38,551 nucleotides of DNA from Trueperaceae bacterium (GCA_020431825.1 JAGQHN010000042.1:1-38551); one strand, 5' to 3'; positions 8,970 to 17,732 are shown, numbered from the stretch's first letter. Notes: generated by a model from the letters alone, not told the origin. Translations and numbers: made by a program.

Positions 8970-11633
8970 ATGACATTATCTCGACAGTCTCTGGCAGGCG
9001 TATGGCGGTTTGAACTTGACCCTACTGCTTCCAAAGGCTTTACCCTTGGTCAATCAAGTGGTGCTTTGGCACATTTGCATGATGAGATTCATTTACCGGG
9101 ATCAACAGATGAGGCAGGGAAGGGCATTCCTAATAGCAAGATACATCTTGACCATTTAAGCCGACCCTACGTTTACGTTGGGCCAGCCTGGTATCAGCGA
9201 GAAATCAAAATTCCTGAAAGCTGGCAGGGTAAGCACATACGACTTTTTTTGGAGCGATGTCACTGGGAGAGTGTTGCTTGGCTGAATAAGGACTGCTTAG
9301 GTCGCCAGAATAGCCTTTCAACACCTCACATCTATGAGTTAGGCCAGCTTGCCCCAGGGACATATACTTTGACTCTACGCATCGATAACACGCCTAAAAT
9401 CGCTGTTGGTGATGCCATTACTTTTACGGGTTCTTTTAATCTGGCGCATTCCCTGACTGACCATACTCAGACAAATTGGAATGGCATTATAGGGCGCCTC
9501 GAGCTGCAAGCTTATGAACCGGTAATGATTGAGAATATACAGATCTATCCTGATGGTTTAAACAAAACCGCCAGGGCGCACGTTTGTCTGTATAACGCTT
9601 CAGGGCAGTGGTTTAAGGGTAGGTTGCGACTTAGTATCTCTCAGGGTTTAGAGGTTTTGGCTGAGAGAAACATAGAACTCGAGTTTGATGGAACTACCCA
9701 TGCCTTTACAGAGGCTTTTGAATTGAAAAAAGCAAACCTTTGGGATGAGTTTGACCCTGCTTTACTTGTACTTAAAGCAGAACTTGGAGATGAGGTTTCT
9801 AGTTGCCCTTTTGGTCTTAGAAGCTTTTATGCCAAAGGGAAACATCTTTATTTAAATGAGCGGCAGGTTTTTTTGCGGGGTACGCTCGAGTGCTGTGTTT
9901 TTCCCCTGACAGCCTATCCACCTACAGATAAGGCCAGTTGGCTAAAGCTTATTGAAACCGCCAAAAGCTATGGCCTTAACCATTTGCGTTTTCACTCATG
10001 GTGTCCGCCGGAAGCTGCTTTTGAAGCTGCCGATGAGCTTGGCTTTATGGTACAGGTTGAAGGGCCATTCTGGGCAGAGTTTGGTTCAGATATAGAGCTT
10101 GACGCCTACGCATTCAGCGAGTCTAAGGCTATCTTGAAAAGCTACGGTAATCACCCCTCATTTTGCATGTTTGCTATTTCCAATGAGCCCAGTGGCAAAA
10201 CCATGAATGACTTTTTCGCTGAGCTTTTAATAGAGCTAAAAGAGGATAATCGGCGACTTTATACCAGTGGCGCTGGCTGGCCAATGATTGATGAAAATGA
10301 TTACCATCTTACCCATCATCCACGGTCTTATCAGTGGCTCGAGGGCTTAAATGCCCGGTTTAATGCTACGCCTTTTCAAACGGTCGACTACCGTGATTTT
10401 ATGGCAGAACAGACCAAGCCCATTGTTTCGCACGAAATAGGCCAGTGGACGTCTTACCCTGACTATGAACAGATTGATAAATATACAGGCGTCTTGAAGC
10501 CAAGAAACCTCGAGGCATTTTCGCAATCGTTAGCACAAAATGGTCTTGCCGCTATGAACCAGGATTTTGTTCAGGCTTCAGGAAAATTGCAGACCTTACT
10601 CTATAAAGAGGAAATAGAAGCAGCCCTTCGTACGCCTGATTTTGGAGGTTTTCAGCTTTTAGACCTTCATGATTTTCCAGGTCAGGGCACGGCTTTAGTA
10701 GGAGTTTTAGATGCTTTCTGGGCAGCTAAACCCTACACAAAGGCGCAGGATTTTCGAGAATTTTGTTCGGAGACCGTCTTATTGGCACGTTTTGACAAAG
10801 TAAGCTATAGCTCAGGCGAAACCTTGTCTGTCCAGATTGAAATAGCCCACTTCGGCCCAGGGCCTTTGAAAGGACAAACGGTTCAATGGGAACTGAGTGA
10901 TACTCAAACGGTTTTAAAAGGTGAGGTTAGTGTAGATGTTATCCCTTTGGGTTCAGGTATTCCTTTAGCGAATATTGCTGTACCTCTAGCTGAGTTTAAT
11001 GCGCCAAGTCAGTTACGCTTGTGTTTAGAGCTTTCCGGCACAGCAATTTATAACCATTGGGATTTCTGGTTATACCCTGAAAATCTTGACCTAGACAGTG
11101 ACATTTTGCTTTCCCATGATCTGGATCAAAAAACACTCGAGCACCTTGAACAAGGCAAATCGGTTTTGCTGGCGATGCCTGCTGAGGGTATCGCAAATAC
11201 GATTCCTTTTGGCTTTACCACTGCCTTCTGGAATGTTGCCTGGACAGCAGGTCAAGCTCCGCATACTCAGGGCATCCTCTGTGATCCTGGCCATCCTGCA
11301 TTGGCGTATTTTCCCACCCAGTTTCACAGCAATTGGCAGTGGTGGGAACTCATTCAGGGTAGCAAATGCCTGATTTGTGAGACGCTAAAGACAAAGCCTA
11401 TTATTCAAGTTATAGATGATTGGCGTAGCAATCGCAAACTGGCTTTAGCCGTCGAATTTAAGCTGGGAACAGGCAAAGTGCTGCTATGTTCGGCTAATCT
11501 TTTCGGCAAAGATAGTGGCTTGGTAAGTCGGCAATTGCTTTACAGCTTCCAGCAGTACATAAAAAGCCCCGAATTTAATCCTGAGGAAGGGCTAAACTTG
11601 GCTCAGCTAAAGGCGCTAATTGACACAAAATAA
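8970..11633 (+). CDS. Glycoside hydrolase family 2 (beta-galactosidase/glucuronidase-like)
   Basis: An 887-residue protein without a signal peptide. The order is a sugar-binding jelly-roll domain (about 1-180, with ..IHLPGSTDEAGKG..), an immunoglobulin-like domain (about 185-290), a TIM barrel (about 290-590) and C-terminal beta domains. The acid/base is Glu406 in AISNEPSG and the likely nucleophile is Glu489 in SHEIGQW, both placed as in GH2. Family members release beta-galactose, beta-glucuronate, beta-mannose or arabinopyranose with retention. The specificity cannot be fixed from sequence alone. The gene follows the dioxygenase with no spacer and ends 3 bp before a strong terminator. It is cytoplasmic, so its substrate should arrive through one of the two local transporters. 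Confidence 0.88.
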   Translation: MTLSRQSLAGVWRFELDPTASKGFTLGQSSGALAHLHDEIHLPGSTDEAGKGIPNSKIHLDHLSRPYVYVGPAWYQREIKIPESWQGKHIRLFLERCHWESVAWLNKDCLGRQNSLSTPHIYELGQLAPGTYTLTLRIDNTPKIAVGDAITFTGSFNLAHSLTDHTQTNWNGIIGRLELQAYEPVMIENIQIYPDGLNKTARAHVCLYNASGQWFKGRLRLSISQGLEVLAERNIELEFDGTTHAFTEAFELKKANLWDEFDPALLVLKAELGDEVSSCPFGLRSFYAKGKHLYLNERQVFLRGTLECCVFPLTAYPPTDKASWLKLIETAKSYGLNHLRFHSWCPPEAAFEAADELGFMVQVEGPFWAEFGSDIELDAYAFSESKAILKSYGNHPSFCMFAISNEPSGKTMNDFFAELLIELKEDNRRLYTSGAGWPMIDENDYHLTHHPRSYQWLEGLNARFNATPFQTVDYRDFMAEQTKPIVSHEIGQWTSYPDYEQIDKYTGVLKPRNLEAFSQSLAQNGLAAMNQDFVQASGKLQTLLYKEEIEAALRTPDFGGFQLLDLHDFPGQGTALVGVLDAFWAAKPYTKAQDFREFCSETVLLARFDKVSYSSGETLSVQIEIAHFGPGPLKGQTVQWELSDTQTVLKGEVSVDVIPLGSGIPLANIAVPLAEFNAPSQLRLCLELSGTAIYNHWDFWLYPENLDLDSDILLSHDLDQKTLEHLEQGKSVLLAMPAEGIANTIPFGFTTAFWNVAWTAGQAPHTQGILCDPGHPALAYFPTQFHSNWQWWELIQGSKCLICETLKTKPIIQVIDDWRSNRKLALAVEFKLGTGKVLLCSANLFGKDSGLVSRQLLYSFQQYIKSPEFNPEEGLNLAQLKALIDTK

Positions 11634-11636
11634 GTA

Positions 11637-11680
11637 GGCTCACGGAACTTGTTAAGCTTTTTCCGTGAGCCATGTCTTTT
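11637..11680 (+). terminator. Strong, probably bidirectional terminator after GH2
   Basis: GGCTCACGGAA (11637-11647) pairs perfectly over 11 bp with TTCCGTGAGCC (11661-11671), with a 13-nt loop. TTTT (11677-11680) follows on the plus strand. On the minus strand the stem is followed by a T-rich stretch (TACTTATTTT). It probably once ended both the GH2 unit and the convergent GH127 operon. The IS1 element now separates it from the latter. Confidence 0.85.
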
Positions 11681-11684
11681 AACG
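11677..11684. repeat. Target site duplication, left copy (TTTTAACG)
   Basis: TTTTAACG directly before the left IS end repeats exactly at 12466-12473 after the right end. An 8-9-bp duplication is the norm for IS1-family insertion. The base before each copy is also C, so a 9-bp reading is possible. Confidence 0.85.
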
Positions 11685-11698
11685 GGTAGTGGACCATC

Positions 11699-12178
11699 TC
11701 AGACAGCTAGCTTAGCTTTGATGTCAAGGTTGTAGCGAACTAAGAAAAGATGTAAGCAGATAAGGTGCATGTGCTCAGACTTGGAAAAAGATAAGGTCTT
11801 TCTGACAAAACGAGCGAGTCTTTGGCGAATAGTGTTATTAAAGCGCTCAACATGAGCGGTTAGCCCTGTTTCTTTACCGACAGCTTGATGCTGCTCATCG
11901 GGAATGACTGCCTGGTAAGCCTCCCAGAAGTCGCTGAAGACAAGACCCTTTTGATAGGACTCAGGAACATTTGACCAGAGTTTCTTACAGGTCGCAATGC
12001 CTCGTCCACCAATGACACAAGCGACCACTTGAAGGCTTTGTTTGCAAATCGCTAACCAAATCCAGCGTTTTCTATCTTTACTACGCACAAAAGACCACAT
12101 TTCATCGAGTTCAAGATCGACAGCCTCAGGAGCTTCGGGGACAATCAGAGTTTCGCTAAGCGCTGGCGTTGTCTCGGC
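11699..12178 (-). CDS. insB: IS1-family transposase, catalytic part (OrfB frame)
   Basis: An open frame of 159 codons with no start of its own near the beginning: an in-frame stop lies two codons upstream of 12178. The DDE residues are visible: Asp in LELDEMWSFV, Asp in FSDFWEAY and Glu in HVERFNNTIRQR, followed by the family signature FVRKTLSFSKS. The first ATG (12100) lies after the first catalytic Asp, so translation from it would give a dead protein. Function requires fusion to OrfA across the A8 run at 12179-12186, giving a transposase of about 243 residues. Confidence 0.85.
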   Translation of the reverse strand, partial: AETTPALSETLIVPEAPEAVDLELDEMWSFVRSKDRKRWIWLAICKQSLQVVACVIGGRGIATCKKLWSNVPESYQKGLVFSDFWEAYQAVIPDEQHQAVGKETGLTAHVERFNNTIRQRLARFVRKTLSFSKSEHMHLICLHLFLVRYNLDIKAKLAV

Positions 12179-12431
12179 TTTTTTTTAACCACTTCCCCAA
12201 TGTTGTGCGTGATATTCCAAAGGTTCTAGATACACCTCGCATACTAGAACGCTCCTGATAGGCTCGAATAATTTCTTCTTTCCTCTCCTCACTATAACCA
12301 TAATTCGGATTCTCCAGACTTGCTCTATGACAGTCTTTACAATAATATCGTTGTTTCCCTTTAGGATCTTTTCCATTCTTCTTCAGCTTCTCACTCCCAC
12401 AGTGATAGCATTTGATTATTTTAATCACCAT
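12156..12431 (-). CDS. insA: IS1-family InsA-like DNA-binding protein (OrfA)
   Basis: A 91-residue protein with a zinc finger (CYHCG.. and CKDCH, residues 8-35) and a helix-turn-helix (SMRGVSRTFGISRTTLGKWL, about 63-82) that binds the IS ends, as in IS1 InsA. The frame ends shortly after TGG TTA AAA AAA AGC. The A8 run there is the only plausible joint with OrfB. The usual -1 slip would meet a stop 12 codons on. A +1 slip, or loss of one A by polymerase slippage, joins OrfA (residue 84) to OrfB. The start is only 48 bp beyond the GH127 stop on the same strand, so read-through from that operon could express it. Confidence 0.85.
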   Translation of the reverse strand: MVIKIIKCYHCGSEKLKKNGKDPKGKQRYYCKDCHRASLENPNYGYSEERKEEIIRAYQERSSMRGVSRTFGISRTTLGKWLKKSRDNASA

Positions 12432-12465
12432 CCCTTAACTTAGCAGTTTTTAGTGGACCACTACC

Positions 12466-12473
12466 TTTTAACG
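12466..12473. repeat. Target site duplication, right copy (TTTTAACG)
   Basis: Exact copy of 11677-11684, directly after the right IS end CCACTACC. Confidence 0.85.
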
Positions 12474-12478
12474 AAAGC

Positions 12479-14386
12479 CTAAATCTTATTTTTCATCCAG
12501 ACTTGCATTCGTCCAGGTTCACGATTCGCCCAGACATAGTAGGGAATAGCAGTAACGCTAACTTTTGACGCGCTGTATTTGGCCTCTTCAACAGGTCGGT
12601 AAAGCCCTTCAAAGGCCTTTTTGTGCACTTCACCCTCGAGCTTTAGCTTAGTTACGCCGCCTAAGTCATCGCTTGGCTCGAGCCTTACGTCTTTAGCTGT
12701 TCCTGAAACTACAAAGTCGCGCAGGTCGAAGCTTTTATTATCCACTTCTTCAAGGCAATAAACCAGCGGACCACGGGTTACAGCAATCTGATCTTTAAGC
12801 TCGAGTACATAAGGATGCGCTTCTAAAAACTTGATTTCCAAAGGCAGGTCCAGCTCAACGCTGTCGCCAGCTTGCCAGTTACGGCTGAGCTCGAGGTAGC
12901 TACCTGTTTTAACCGTTTCACTGACCGCTTGACCATTGATAGTTACATCTGGCGCACGATCACACCAGCCTGGAATGCGAACCTTGAGACTGAATTCTCC
13001 GGCACTTTCTATCGTGATGCCAATTTTGCCTTCCCAGGGGTAGTTACTTTGCTGACTGAGTTTGATTTTCTGACCACTCGGCAGGGTGGTATCTAGCTGA
13101 CTATCAGCAAAAAGATGCAGCCAGACGGTGTTATCACTTACGCTATAAATATAGCTGGCAAATGACGCGACCAACCTTGAAATATTGGGTGGACAGCAGG
13201 CACAGTAAAACCAGGTTTGTCTGCGGTGGGTGCCGTCATCGGCAAGGGGGTTCTGGTAGAAATAACCCCGTCCATCCAGCGACCATCCTGAGAGGATGGC
13301 ATTGTAAATGGTCCACTCGAGTAAGTCAGTGTACTTAGCCTCACCCTCTAAAGCCAGCATGCGCCAGTTCCACATGACACTGCCAATAGCTGCGCAAGTT
13401 TCAGTATAGGCGCGTTCACTGGTAAGTTCATAGTCTTTGCCAAACGCCTCAAAGTCGTAGCGAGCACCAATGCCCCCGGTGACGTACATACGTTTTTCGG
13501 TCATGTTTTTCCAGAGATGCTCGAGCGTCTCTTTATAGTCTTCATCGCCTCTTTCGGCGTACAAATCAGCAACTGCAGATGTGTAATAGACAGCCCTCAC
13601 AGCGTGACCCACCATAGCGTCCATCTCTTTAAACGGCTTATGGTCCTGACAGTACTCAGGGTCTTTGCGTCTGGCAAGCCCATAGCCCCTGGCCTCGACA
13701 AAGTACTGAGCCTGGTCCAGGTAGCGCTGTTCGCCTGTGGCTCGGTACATTTCAATTAGGCCCAGCTTGACCTCTTCGTGTCCGTCTACCCAGGGGCGCT
13801 TGCCACTTTCGCGGGTGCCAAAAGTGTTGCAGATAAAATCGGCAAAACGCCTGGCAACATTGATTAAACGGTCTTCGCCGGTAGCACGGTAATGAGCCAC
13901 AGCGGCTTGAAACAGGTGCCCGGCGCAGTAGAGTTCGTGCATGTCGGGGTTAGTAAAACGTTCATCATGGCGCTCGAGTTCGTAAAAGGTATCTAGATAA
14001 CCGTCATCACGTTGAGCAGCAGCAAGCTCAGTGATGCAGATGTCCATCATGCGCTCGAGTTCGGGGTCGCGCTCGGTCGCCAGAATGTAAGAGGCTGCCT
14101 CGAGCCATTTATAAATGTCAGTATCATTGAAGTAAAAGCCGTAAAAGCTTGATTCTCCTTCCTTGCGACCTGAAACACGGCGGAAATTATCGAGACCGCC
14201 CGTTGCCTCAATAGAGTCAAACTGAGAAGGAAGGGTAACTTCGCGGTTAAACTTTTGCCTTTTGAGCCAAAATTCATCCTTAAGCCTGACATCATTCAGG
14301 GCAACCGGGTGTAAAAGCGCATAGGGGCTTTTTGAGGTATCGACCACAATGGCGGGTTTGGGTTTGGTGCTTACGACTTGAGACAT
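12479..14386 (-). CDS. GH127 family beta-L-arabinofuranosidase-type hydrolase (module B)
   Basis: A 635-residue cytoplasmic protein of the DUF1680/GH127 family, close in length to the reference enzyme HypBA1 (658). The (alpha/alpha)6 barrel runs to about residue 430, followed by beta domains. The zinc site known from HypBA1 is present: Glu329 and Cys331 in AYTETCAAI, and Cys397-Cys398 in FYCACCPPN, one of these being the cysteine nucleophile. Family members remove beta-L-arabinofuranose or related sugars from plant glycoproteins and pectic side chains. The ATG at 14386 has AAAGGA in front. It is the last gene of module B, 58 bp after a permease. The IS1 element has landed 5 bp past its stop, cutting it off from the shared terminator. 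Confidence 0.9.
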   Translation of the reverse strand: MSQVVSTKPKPAIVVDTSKSPYALLHPVALNDVRLKDEFWLKRQKFNREVTLPSQFDSIEATGGLDNFRRVSGRKEGESSFYGFYFNDTDIYKWLEAASYILATERDPELERMMDICITELAAAQRDDGYLDTFYELERHDERFTNPDMHELYCAGHLFQAAVAHYRATGEDRLINVARRFADFICNTFGTRESGKRPWVDGHEEVKLGLIEMYRATGEQRYLDQAQYFVEARGYGLARRKDPEYCQDHKPFKEMDAMVGHAVRAVYYTSAVADLYAERGDEDYKETLEHLWKNMTEKRMYVTGGIGARYDFEAFGKDYELTSERAYTETCAAIGSVMWNWRMLALEGEAKYTDLLEWTIYNAILSGWSLDGRGYFYQNPLADDGTHRRQTWFYCACCPPNISRLVASFASYIYSVSDNTVWLHLFADSQLDTTLPSGQKIKLSQQSNYPWEGKIGITIESAGEFSLKVRIPGWCDRAPDVTINGQAVSETVKTGSYLELSRNWQAGDSVELDLPLEIKFLEAHPYVLELKDQIAVTRGPLVYCLEEVDNKSFDLRDFVVSGTAKDVRLEPSDDLGGVTKLKLEGEVHKKAFEGLYRPVEEAKYSASKVSVTAIPYYVWANREPGRMQVWMKNKI

Positions 14387-14400
14387 AAGAATCCTTTCTT

Positions 14401-14416
14401 ACCTGCCTGAGCAGGT
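14401..14416 (-). other. Small intercistronic hairpin before GH127
   Basis: ACCTGC, loop CTGA, GCAGGT: a perfect 6-bp stem directly upstream of the GH127 ribosome site (AAAGGA). It may set mRNA stability or access to the start. No function is proven. Confidence 0.3.
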
Positions 14417-14444
14417 AACTAAAGCAGTAAAGTTGGAGCTGGAC

Positions 14445-15302
14445 TTAGCCTTTTAAGCCACTCATGACAATGCCCTTGATGAAATAACGCTGGGTAAAGA
14501 AGAACAGCAAAATGACAGGCACCGTCATAGCCGTTGCAGCGGCAAGCTGTAAATCCCAGCTAATATCGGTTTGGCTGCGGAAAGAGGCAAGACCTGCCGC
14601 TACGGTAAATTTGTCAGGCGACCTCAGATAAATGATGGGTCCCAAAAGGTCGTTCCAGGCAGCCAAAAAGGTAAAGATGCCTACCGTTATAAGAGCAGGT
14701 TTTGCAAGGGGTAGGAAAATACGCCAGTAGATGCCAAACTCGGTGCAGCCGTCTATGCGGGCGGCGTCGGCAAGTTCCTCGGGGATCGTCCTGAAGAATT
14801 GGCGTAAGAGAAAGATATTAAAAGCGCCGCCGCCAAAAAAGAGCGGAACGGTCAGCGGTAAAAAGGTATTGACCCAGCCGAGCCTGGTAAAGATTAGAAA
14901 GTTTGGCACAATCAAAATGGTGTAGGGCAAAAATAGGGTAGCCATGACCACGCCAAACCAGAACTCTCGACCTTTAAAACGGACTCGAGCAAAGCCATAC
15001 GCACAAAATGAGGCAGTAAACACAACCGCAATGACGTTGAGCGTCGCTATGATCATGGAGTTGCGAAAGTAAAGCGCAAAGGGTTTATAAGTCAGAGCCC
15101 TGACATAATTTCCAGGTTGAAACGGATTAGGAATCCAGGAAGGTGGATACTGAAAAATCTGGTTTTGCGTTTTAAACGAACTCGTGAGTAACCAAAGAAA
15201 AGGAATAAACATAATCGCAGCAAAGAAAAAAAGCAAGAAAATAGTTAACCAATGCCATGCCTTTTCGCTGCCGGGTTTTCTAGAAACTTTACTTAGTGCC
15301 AT
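14445..15302 (-). CDS. Carbohydrate ABC transporter permease (MalG type), module B
   Basis: A 285-residue membrane protein with about six membrane segments and an EAA loop reading [19 protein letters not shown]. It closely parallels the module A permease 3654-2806, indicating that the modules arose from related transporters. The ribosome site AAGGAG lies 6 nt before the ATG at 15302 and overlaps the stop of the preceding permease, from which it is 9 bp away. It should form the channel with the 15312-16244 protein. Confidence 0.92.
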   Translation of the reverse strand: MALSKVSRKPGSEKAWHWLTIFLLFFFAAIMFIPFLWLLTSSFKTQNQIFQYPPSWIPNPFQPGNYVRALTYKPFALYFRNSMIIATLNVIAVVFTASFCAYGFARVRFKGREFWFGVVMATLFLPYTILIVPNFLIFTRLGWVNTFLPLTVPLFFGGGAFNIFLLRQFFRTIPEELADAARIDGCTEFGIYWRIFLPLAKPALITVGIFTFLAAWNDLLGPIIYLRSPDKFTVAAGLASFRSQTDISWDLQLAAATAMTVPVILLFFFTQRYFIKGIVMSGLKG

Positions 15303-15311
15303 CCCTACTCC

Positions 15312-16244
15312 TTAGTTGCCCGGGGCTTCATAGTAAACCCGATTGCCAAGTACTTTGAAAACGATAAAGGAAAAAATCATCAAAAAGAAAAACAGCAGCC
15401 AGGAAAGGGCGGCGGCGTAACCCATGTTGGTACTTTGAAAGGCAGTTCGGTAGATATAGAGTACCAAAAAGAGCGTGGAATTTTGTGGCCCCCCATTGGT
15501 CATGAGCAAAGCCTGCACAAAGACCTGAAAGGAGTTGATAAAGCCAATAATCAGGTTGAAGAATATGACCGGGGACATAAGGGGAATGGTGACATTCCAG
15601 AGTTTATGCCAGCGTCCTGCACCATCCAAATCAGCAGCTTCATAATAAACATCGGGTATACCCTGGAGACCTGCAAGAAAGATGATCATGGCCCCACCAA
15701 CCCCCCAGGTACTCATAATGATAAATGCGACCATGGCCCAGCTTGGTTCTTGTAGCCAGGCGATTTTGGCACCGCCCAGAGCTCTAATGGCAGCATTTAA
15801 AAGGCCAAACTCGGTATTGAAAATCCAGGCCCACAGCAGCGCACCTGCGACTGCTGGAACAATACTTGGCAAAAAGTAGATAGTGCGAAAAATGGCGATG
15901 CCCGGAATTTGTGTGTTAATGAGTAAGGCCAGAAAAAAGGCAAAAATAAGGCCTATAGGAACCGAGGCAAAGGTATAAATGAACGTTGACTTTAAGGATT
16001 GCAATAAAATAGGGTCGTTAAATAGCCGTTCGATATTTTGAAAACCAACATAGCGAGGAGCGCTAATCAAATTCCATTTCTGAAAAGTGAGATTGGCAGC
16101 CACCAGGGCAGGGGTTAGAAACCAGAAAATAAAGCCGAGAATAAAAGGAGTAATAAAGATATAACCGACAATGGTTCGGCGCTGGGCCAGACTAAAGCGA
16201 GAAGCTTTGGTTTTAGCTGGAGGGGTGGTTTTAGCATCTATCAT
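15312..16244 (-). CDS. Carbohydrate ABC transporter permease (MalF/UgpA type), module B
   Basis: A 310-residue membrane protein with a basic N-terminus, about six membrane segments and the docking loop [21 protein letters not shown]. It is preceded by AAAAAGG before the ATG at 16244. It stands 82 bp after the binding-protein gene, with a strong hairpin in that gap, and 9 bp before its partner permease. As in module A, no ATPase gene accompanies it. Confidence 0.92.
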   Translation of the reverse strand: MIDAKTTPPAKTKASRFSLAQRRTIVGYIFITPFILGFIFWFLTPALVAANLTFQKWNLISAPRYVGFQNIERLFNDPILLQSLKSTFIYTFASVPIGLIFAFFLALLINTQIPGIAIFRTIYFLPSIVPAVAGALLWAWIFNTEFGLLNAAIRALGGAKIAWLQEPSWAMVAFIIMSTWGVGGAMIIFLAGLQGIPDVYYEAADLDGAGRWHKLWNVTIPLMSPVIFFNLIIGFINSFQVFVQALLMTNGGPQNSTLFLVLYIYRTAFQSTNMGYAAALSWLLFFFLMIFSFIVFKVLGNRVYYEAPGN

Positions 16245-16294
16245 TAGGTACCTTTTTCAAAGGTGGAGCGTTTCTGTTAGGTGCAAAAGGAGAA

Positions 16295-16320
16295 GGGGAG
16301 TCGGCGAAACCCGACTCCCC
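16295..16320 (-). terminator. Strong intercistronic hairpin (attenuator) between binding protein and permease, module B
   Basis: GGGGAGTCGG (16295-16304) pairs perfectly over 10 bp with CCGACTCCCC (16311-16320), with a 6-nt loop. On the minus strand it is followed by TTCTCCTTTT, a broken U-tract. That fits partial termination or mRNA protection, giving more binding protein than permease. It sits at the same place as the 4587-4616 hairpin of module A. Confidence 0.65.
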
Positions 16321-16326
16321 AGCGTT

Positions 16327-17706
16327 TTAGCGGTTAGCCTCGAGCACTTGATTGGCTTGTTTGACAGCTTTCGGGAAAACATCCTCAACAGGCTCACCAT
16401 TGGCGAGAGCGTCAAAGGCGGGTTGTAAGTAATCGTTTTGCGCTTCGATATAGCCAGCAGGCAAGCGTGCAGCAACCCCGTGCTTGGGTATATAGTCGCT
16501 AACAAATTGGCGGTAGTTATCAGGGTGAACGCCCTCGGTAATCCAGGTAGCCAGACCTTCTTCAGTGGCCAGCGCCGTTTGGCTGGGTAGCCAGAGGCCA
16601 ATTTTCAGGAACTGGGTCTGATAGAAAGGCGTAGAAAGGAAACGTACCCATTCCCAGGCTTCTTGAGGATGTTTGCTACCGGCTAGAACACAGTGAAAGT
16701 GCGCTTGCATAATGGTTGCAGGTTGTTTCATTTTGGGCAGAGCACCTGTTCCCATGGGTACTTGCATAAGGCTGGGGTTCATCCAGGAAAGCGCCCAGGA
16801 ACCGTCAACGCCCATTGCTAAGCGGTTGCTATCAATCATCTGAGTATTGTTCATGCCCAGATTGGTTAAGGCAGCACTCCTTGGAGCAACGTTATGAACA
16901 TAAATGAGGTCAGAGAGACGCTGCAAAGCCTCCATAGCTTCTGGGCTGTCTAAACCACTCAGGCCGTCATCGGTAATAAACTGACCACCATTTGAGTGAA
17001 CGGCGGCCGCTAAGGGCATCCACCACATAGGCCAGTCAACAGCCCACTGCTGAATGTTTTCTGCATCAAAGCCCGCGTCACCAGGGTGTCTGCCATTGGC
17101 ATCTTTGGTGAGCTGTTTGCAGACTTCAACAAAGTTATCCCATTCCCAGATTTCGTCATCGCCAAAGCCTGGAGGCGTGATGCCTGCTTCATCAAAGAGG
17201 GCCTGATTATAATAGATATGATGGGCAACCCAGGTAGAACCAATACCATGCCAGCGACCATTGGCATCGGCGGAGCGGTTAGACTCTTGTGGTTGGATGA
17301 AGTAATCAGCCTGCCCTAACAGCGGATCTGCTTGAATCTGATCAGTGATATCTAACAGGGCTCCGTTTTGACGCAGGGTTTCATACTGGTCGGCAACAAT
17401 AAACGAGGTATCAGGAGCTGTACCTGCGGCAATATTGGTTAACAGAACAGTGCCATATTCTCCGGCATCGGGGGTGTGCTGCCACTCAACTTTGATTTTG
17501 TTTTGCTCTTCTTCAAAATGAGCAATGGCGGCCTTTACGCCTTCATCTTCAGCGACGCCACCCCAACCCCCAAAGCTGATATTGGTGACATCTTGGGCAC
17601 GAGCTAAAAATTGGGCTTCACGCGGTGATAAAAAAGCGCCAGCTGCAGCCGTAGCGCCCATTATTTGTAAAAAACGACGTCTTGAATAGTTTTGATTAAT
17701 TGGCAT
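16327..17706 (-). CDS. Sugar ABC transporter substrate-binding protein, Tat signal (module B)
   Basis: A 459-residue extracellular solute-binding protein (family 1). The N-terminus carries a twin-arginine motif, SRRRFLQ (residues 8-14), a hydrophobic stretch (IMGATAAAGAFL) and a likely cleavage near LARAQD, so it should be exported folded by the Tat system. There is no lipobox. GGGAG lies about 8 nt before the ATG at 17706. It is the first gene of module B and divergent from the AraC gene at 17976. The ligand is probably the arabinose-containing oligosaccharide later cut by the GH127 enzymes, which is inference from the operon. Confidence 0.92.
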   Translation of the reverse strand: MPINQNYSRRRFLQIMGATAAAGAFLSPREAQFLARAQDVTNISFGGWGGVAEDEGVKAAIAHFEEEQNKIKVEWQHTPDAGEYGTVLLTNIAAGTAPDTSFIVADQYETLRQNGALLDITDQIQADPLLGQADYFIQPQESNRSADANGRWHGIGSTWVAHHIYYNQALFDEAGITPPGFGDDEIWEWDNFVEVCKQLTKDANGRHPGDAGFDAENIQQWAVDWPMWWMPLAAAVHSNGGQFITDDGLSGLDSPEAMEALQRLSDLIYVHNVAPRSAALTNLGMNNTQMIDSNRLAMGVDGSWALSWMNPSLMQVPMGTGALPKMKQPATIMQAHFHCVLAGSKHPQEAWEWVRFLSTPFYQTQFLKIGLWLPSQTALATEEGLATWITEGVHPDNYRQFVSDYIPKHGVAARLPAGYIEAQNDYLQPAFDALANGEPVEDVFPKAVKQANQVLEANR

Positions 17707-17732
17707 TAGATTCTCCCTTTATGAGTTAGTGG

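Larger units (their letters stand above)
11685..12465 (-). mobile_element. IS1-family insertion sequence, 781 bp, complete
   Basis: The ends form imperfect inverted repeats starting GGTAGTGG (11685-11692 and, reversed, 12465-12458), with further matches for about 25 bp. An 8-bp direct duplication flanks the element. It carries the two IS1 transposase frames on the minus strand. It sits between the GH2 terminator and the end of the GH127 gene, 5 bp beyond that stop codon before duplication, so neither neighbour is broken. It contains no CTCGAG, unlike the DNA around it, which fits a foreign origin, though at 781 bp absence alone is weak evidence. Confidence 0.92.

Noticed and set aside
15435-15755. 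A 106-codon open frame opposite the module B permease
   Set aside because: It is the antisense shadow of a well-supported membrane protein with an EAA loop, has no ribosome site and no recognisable domain.
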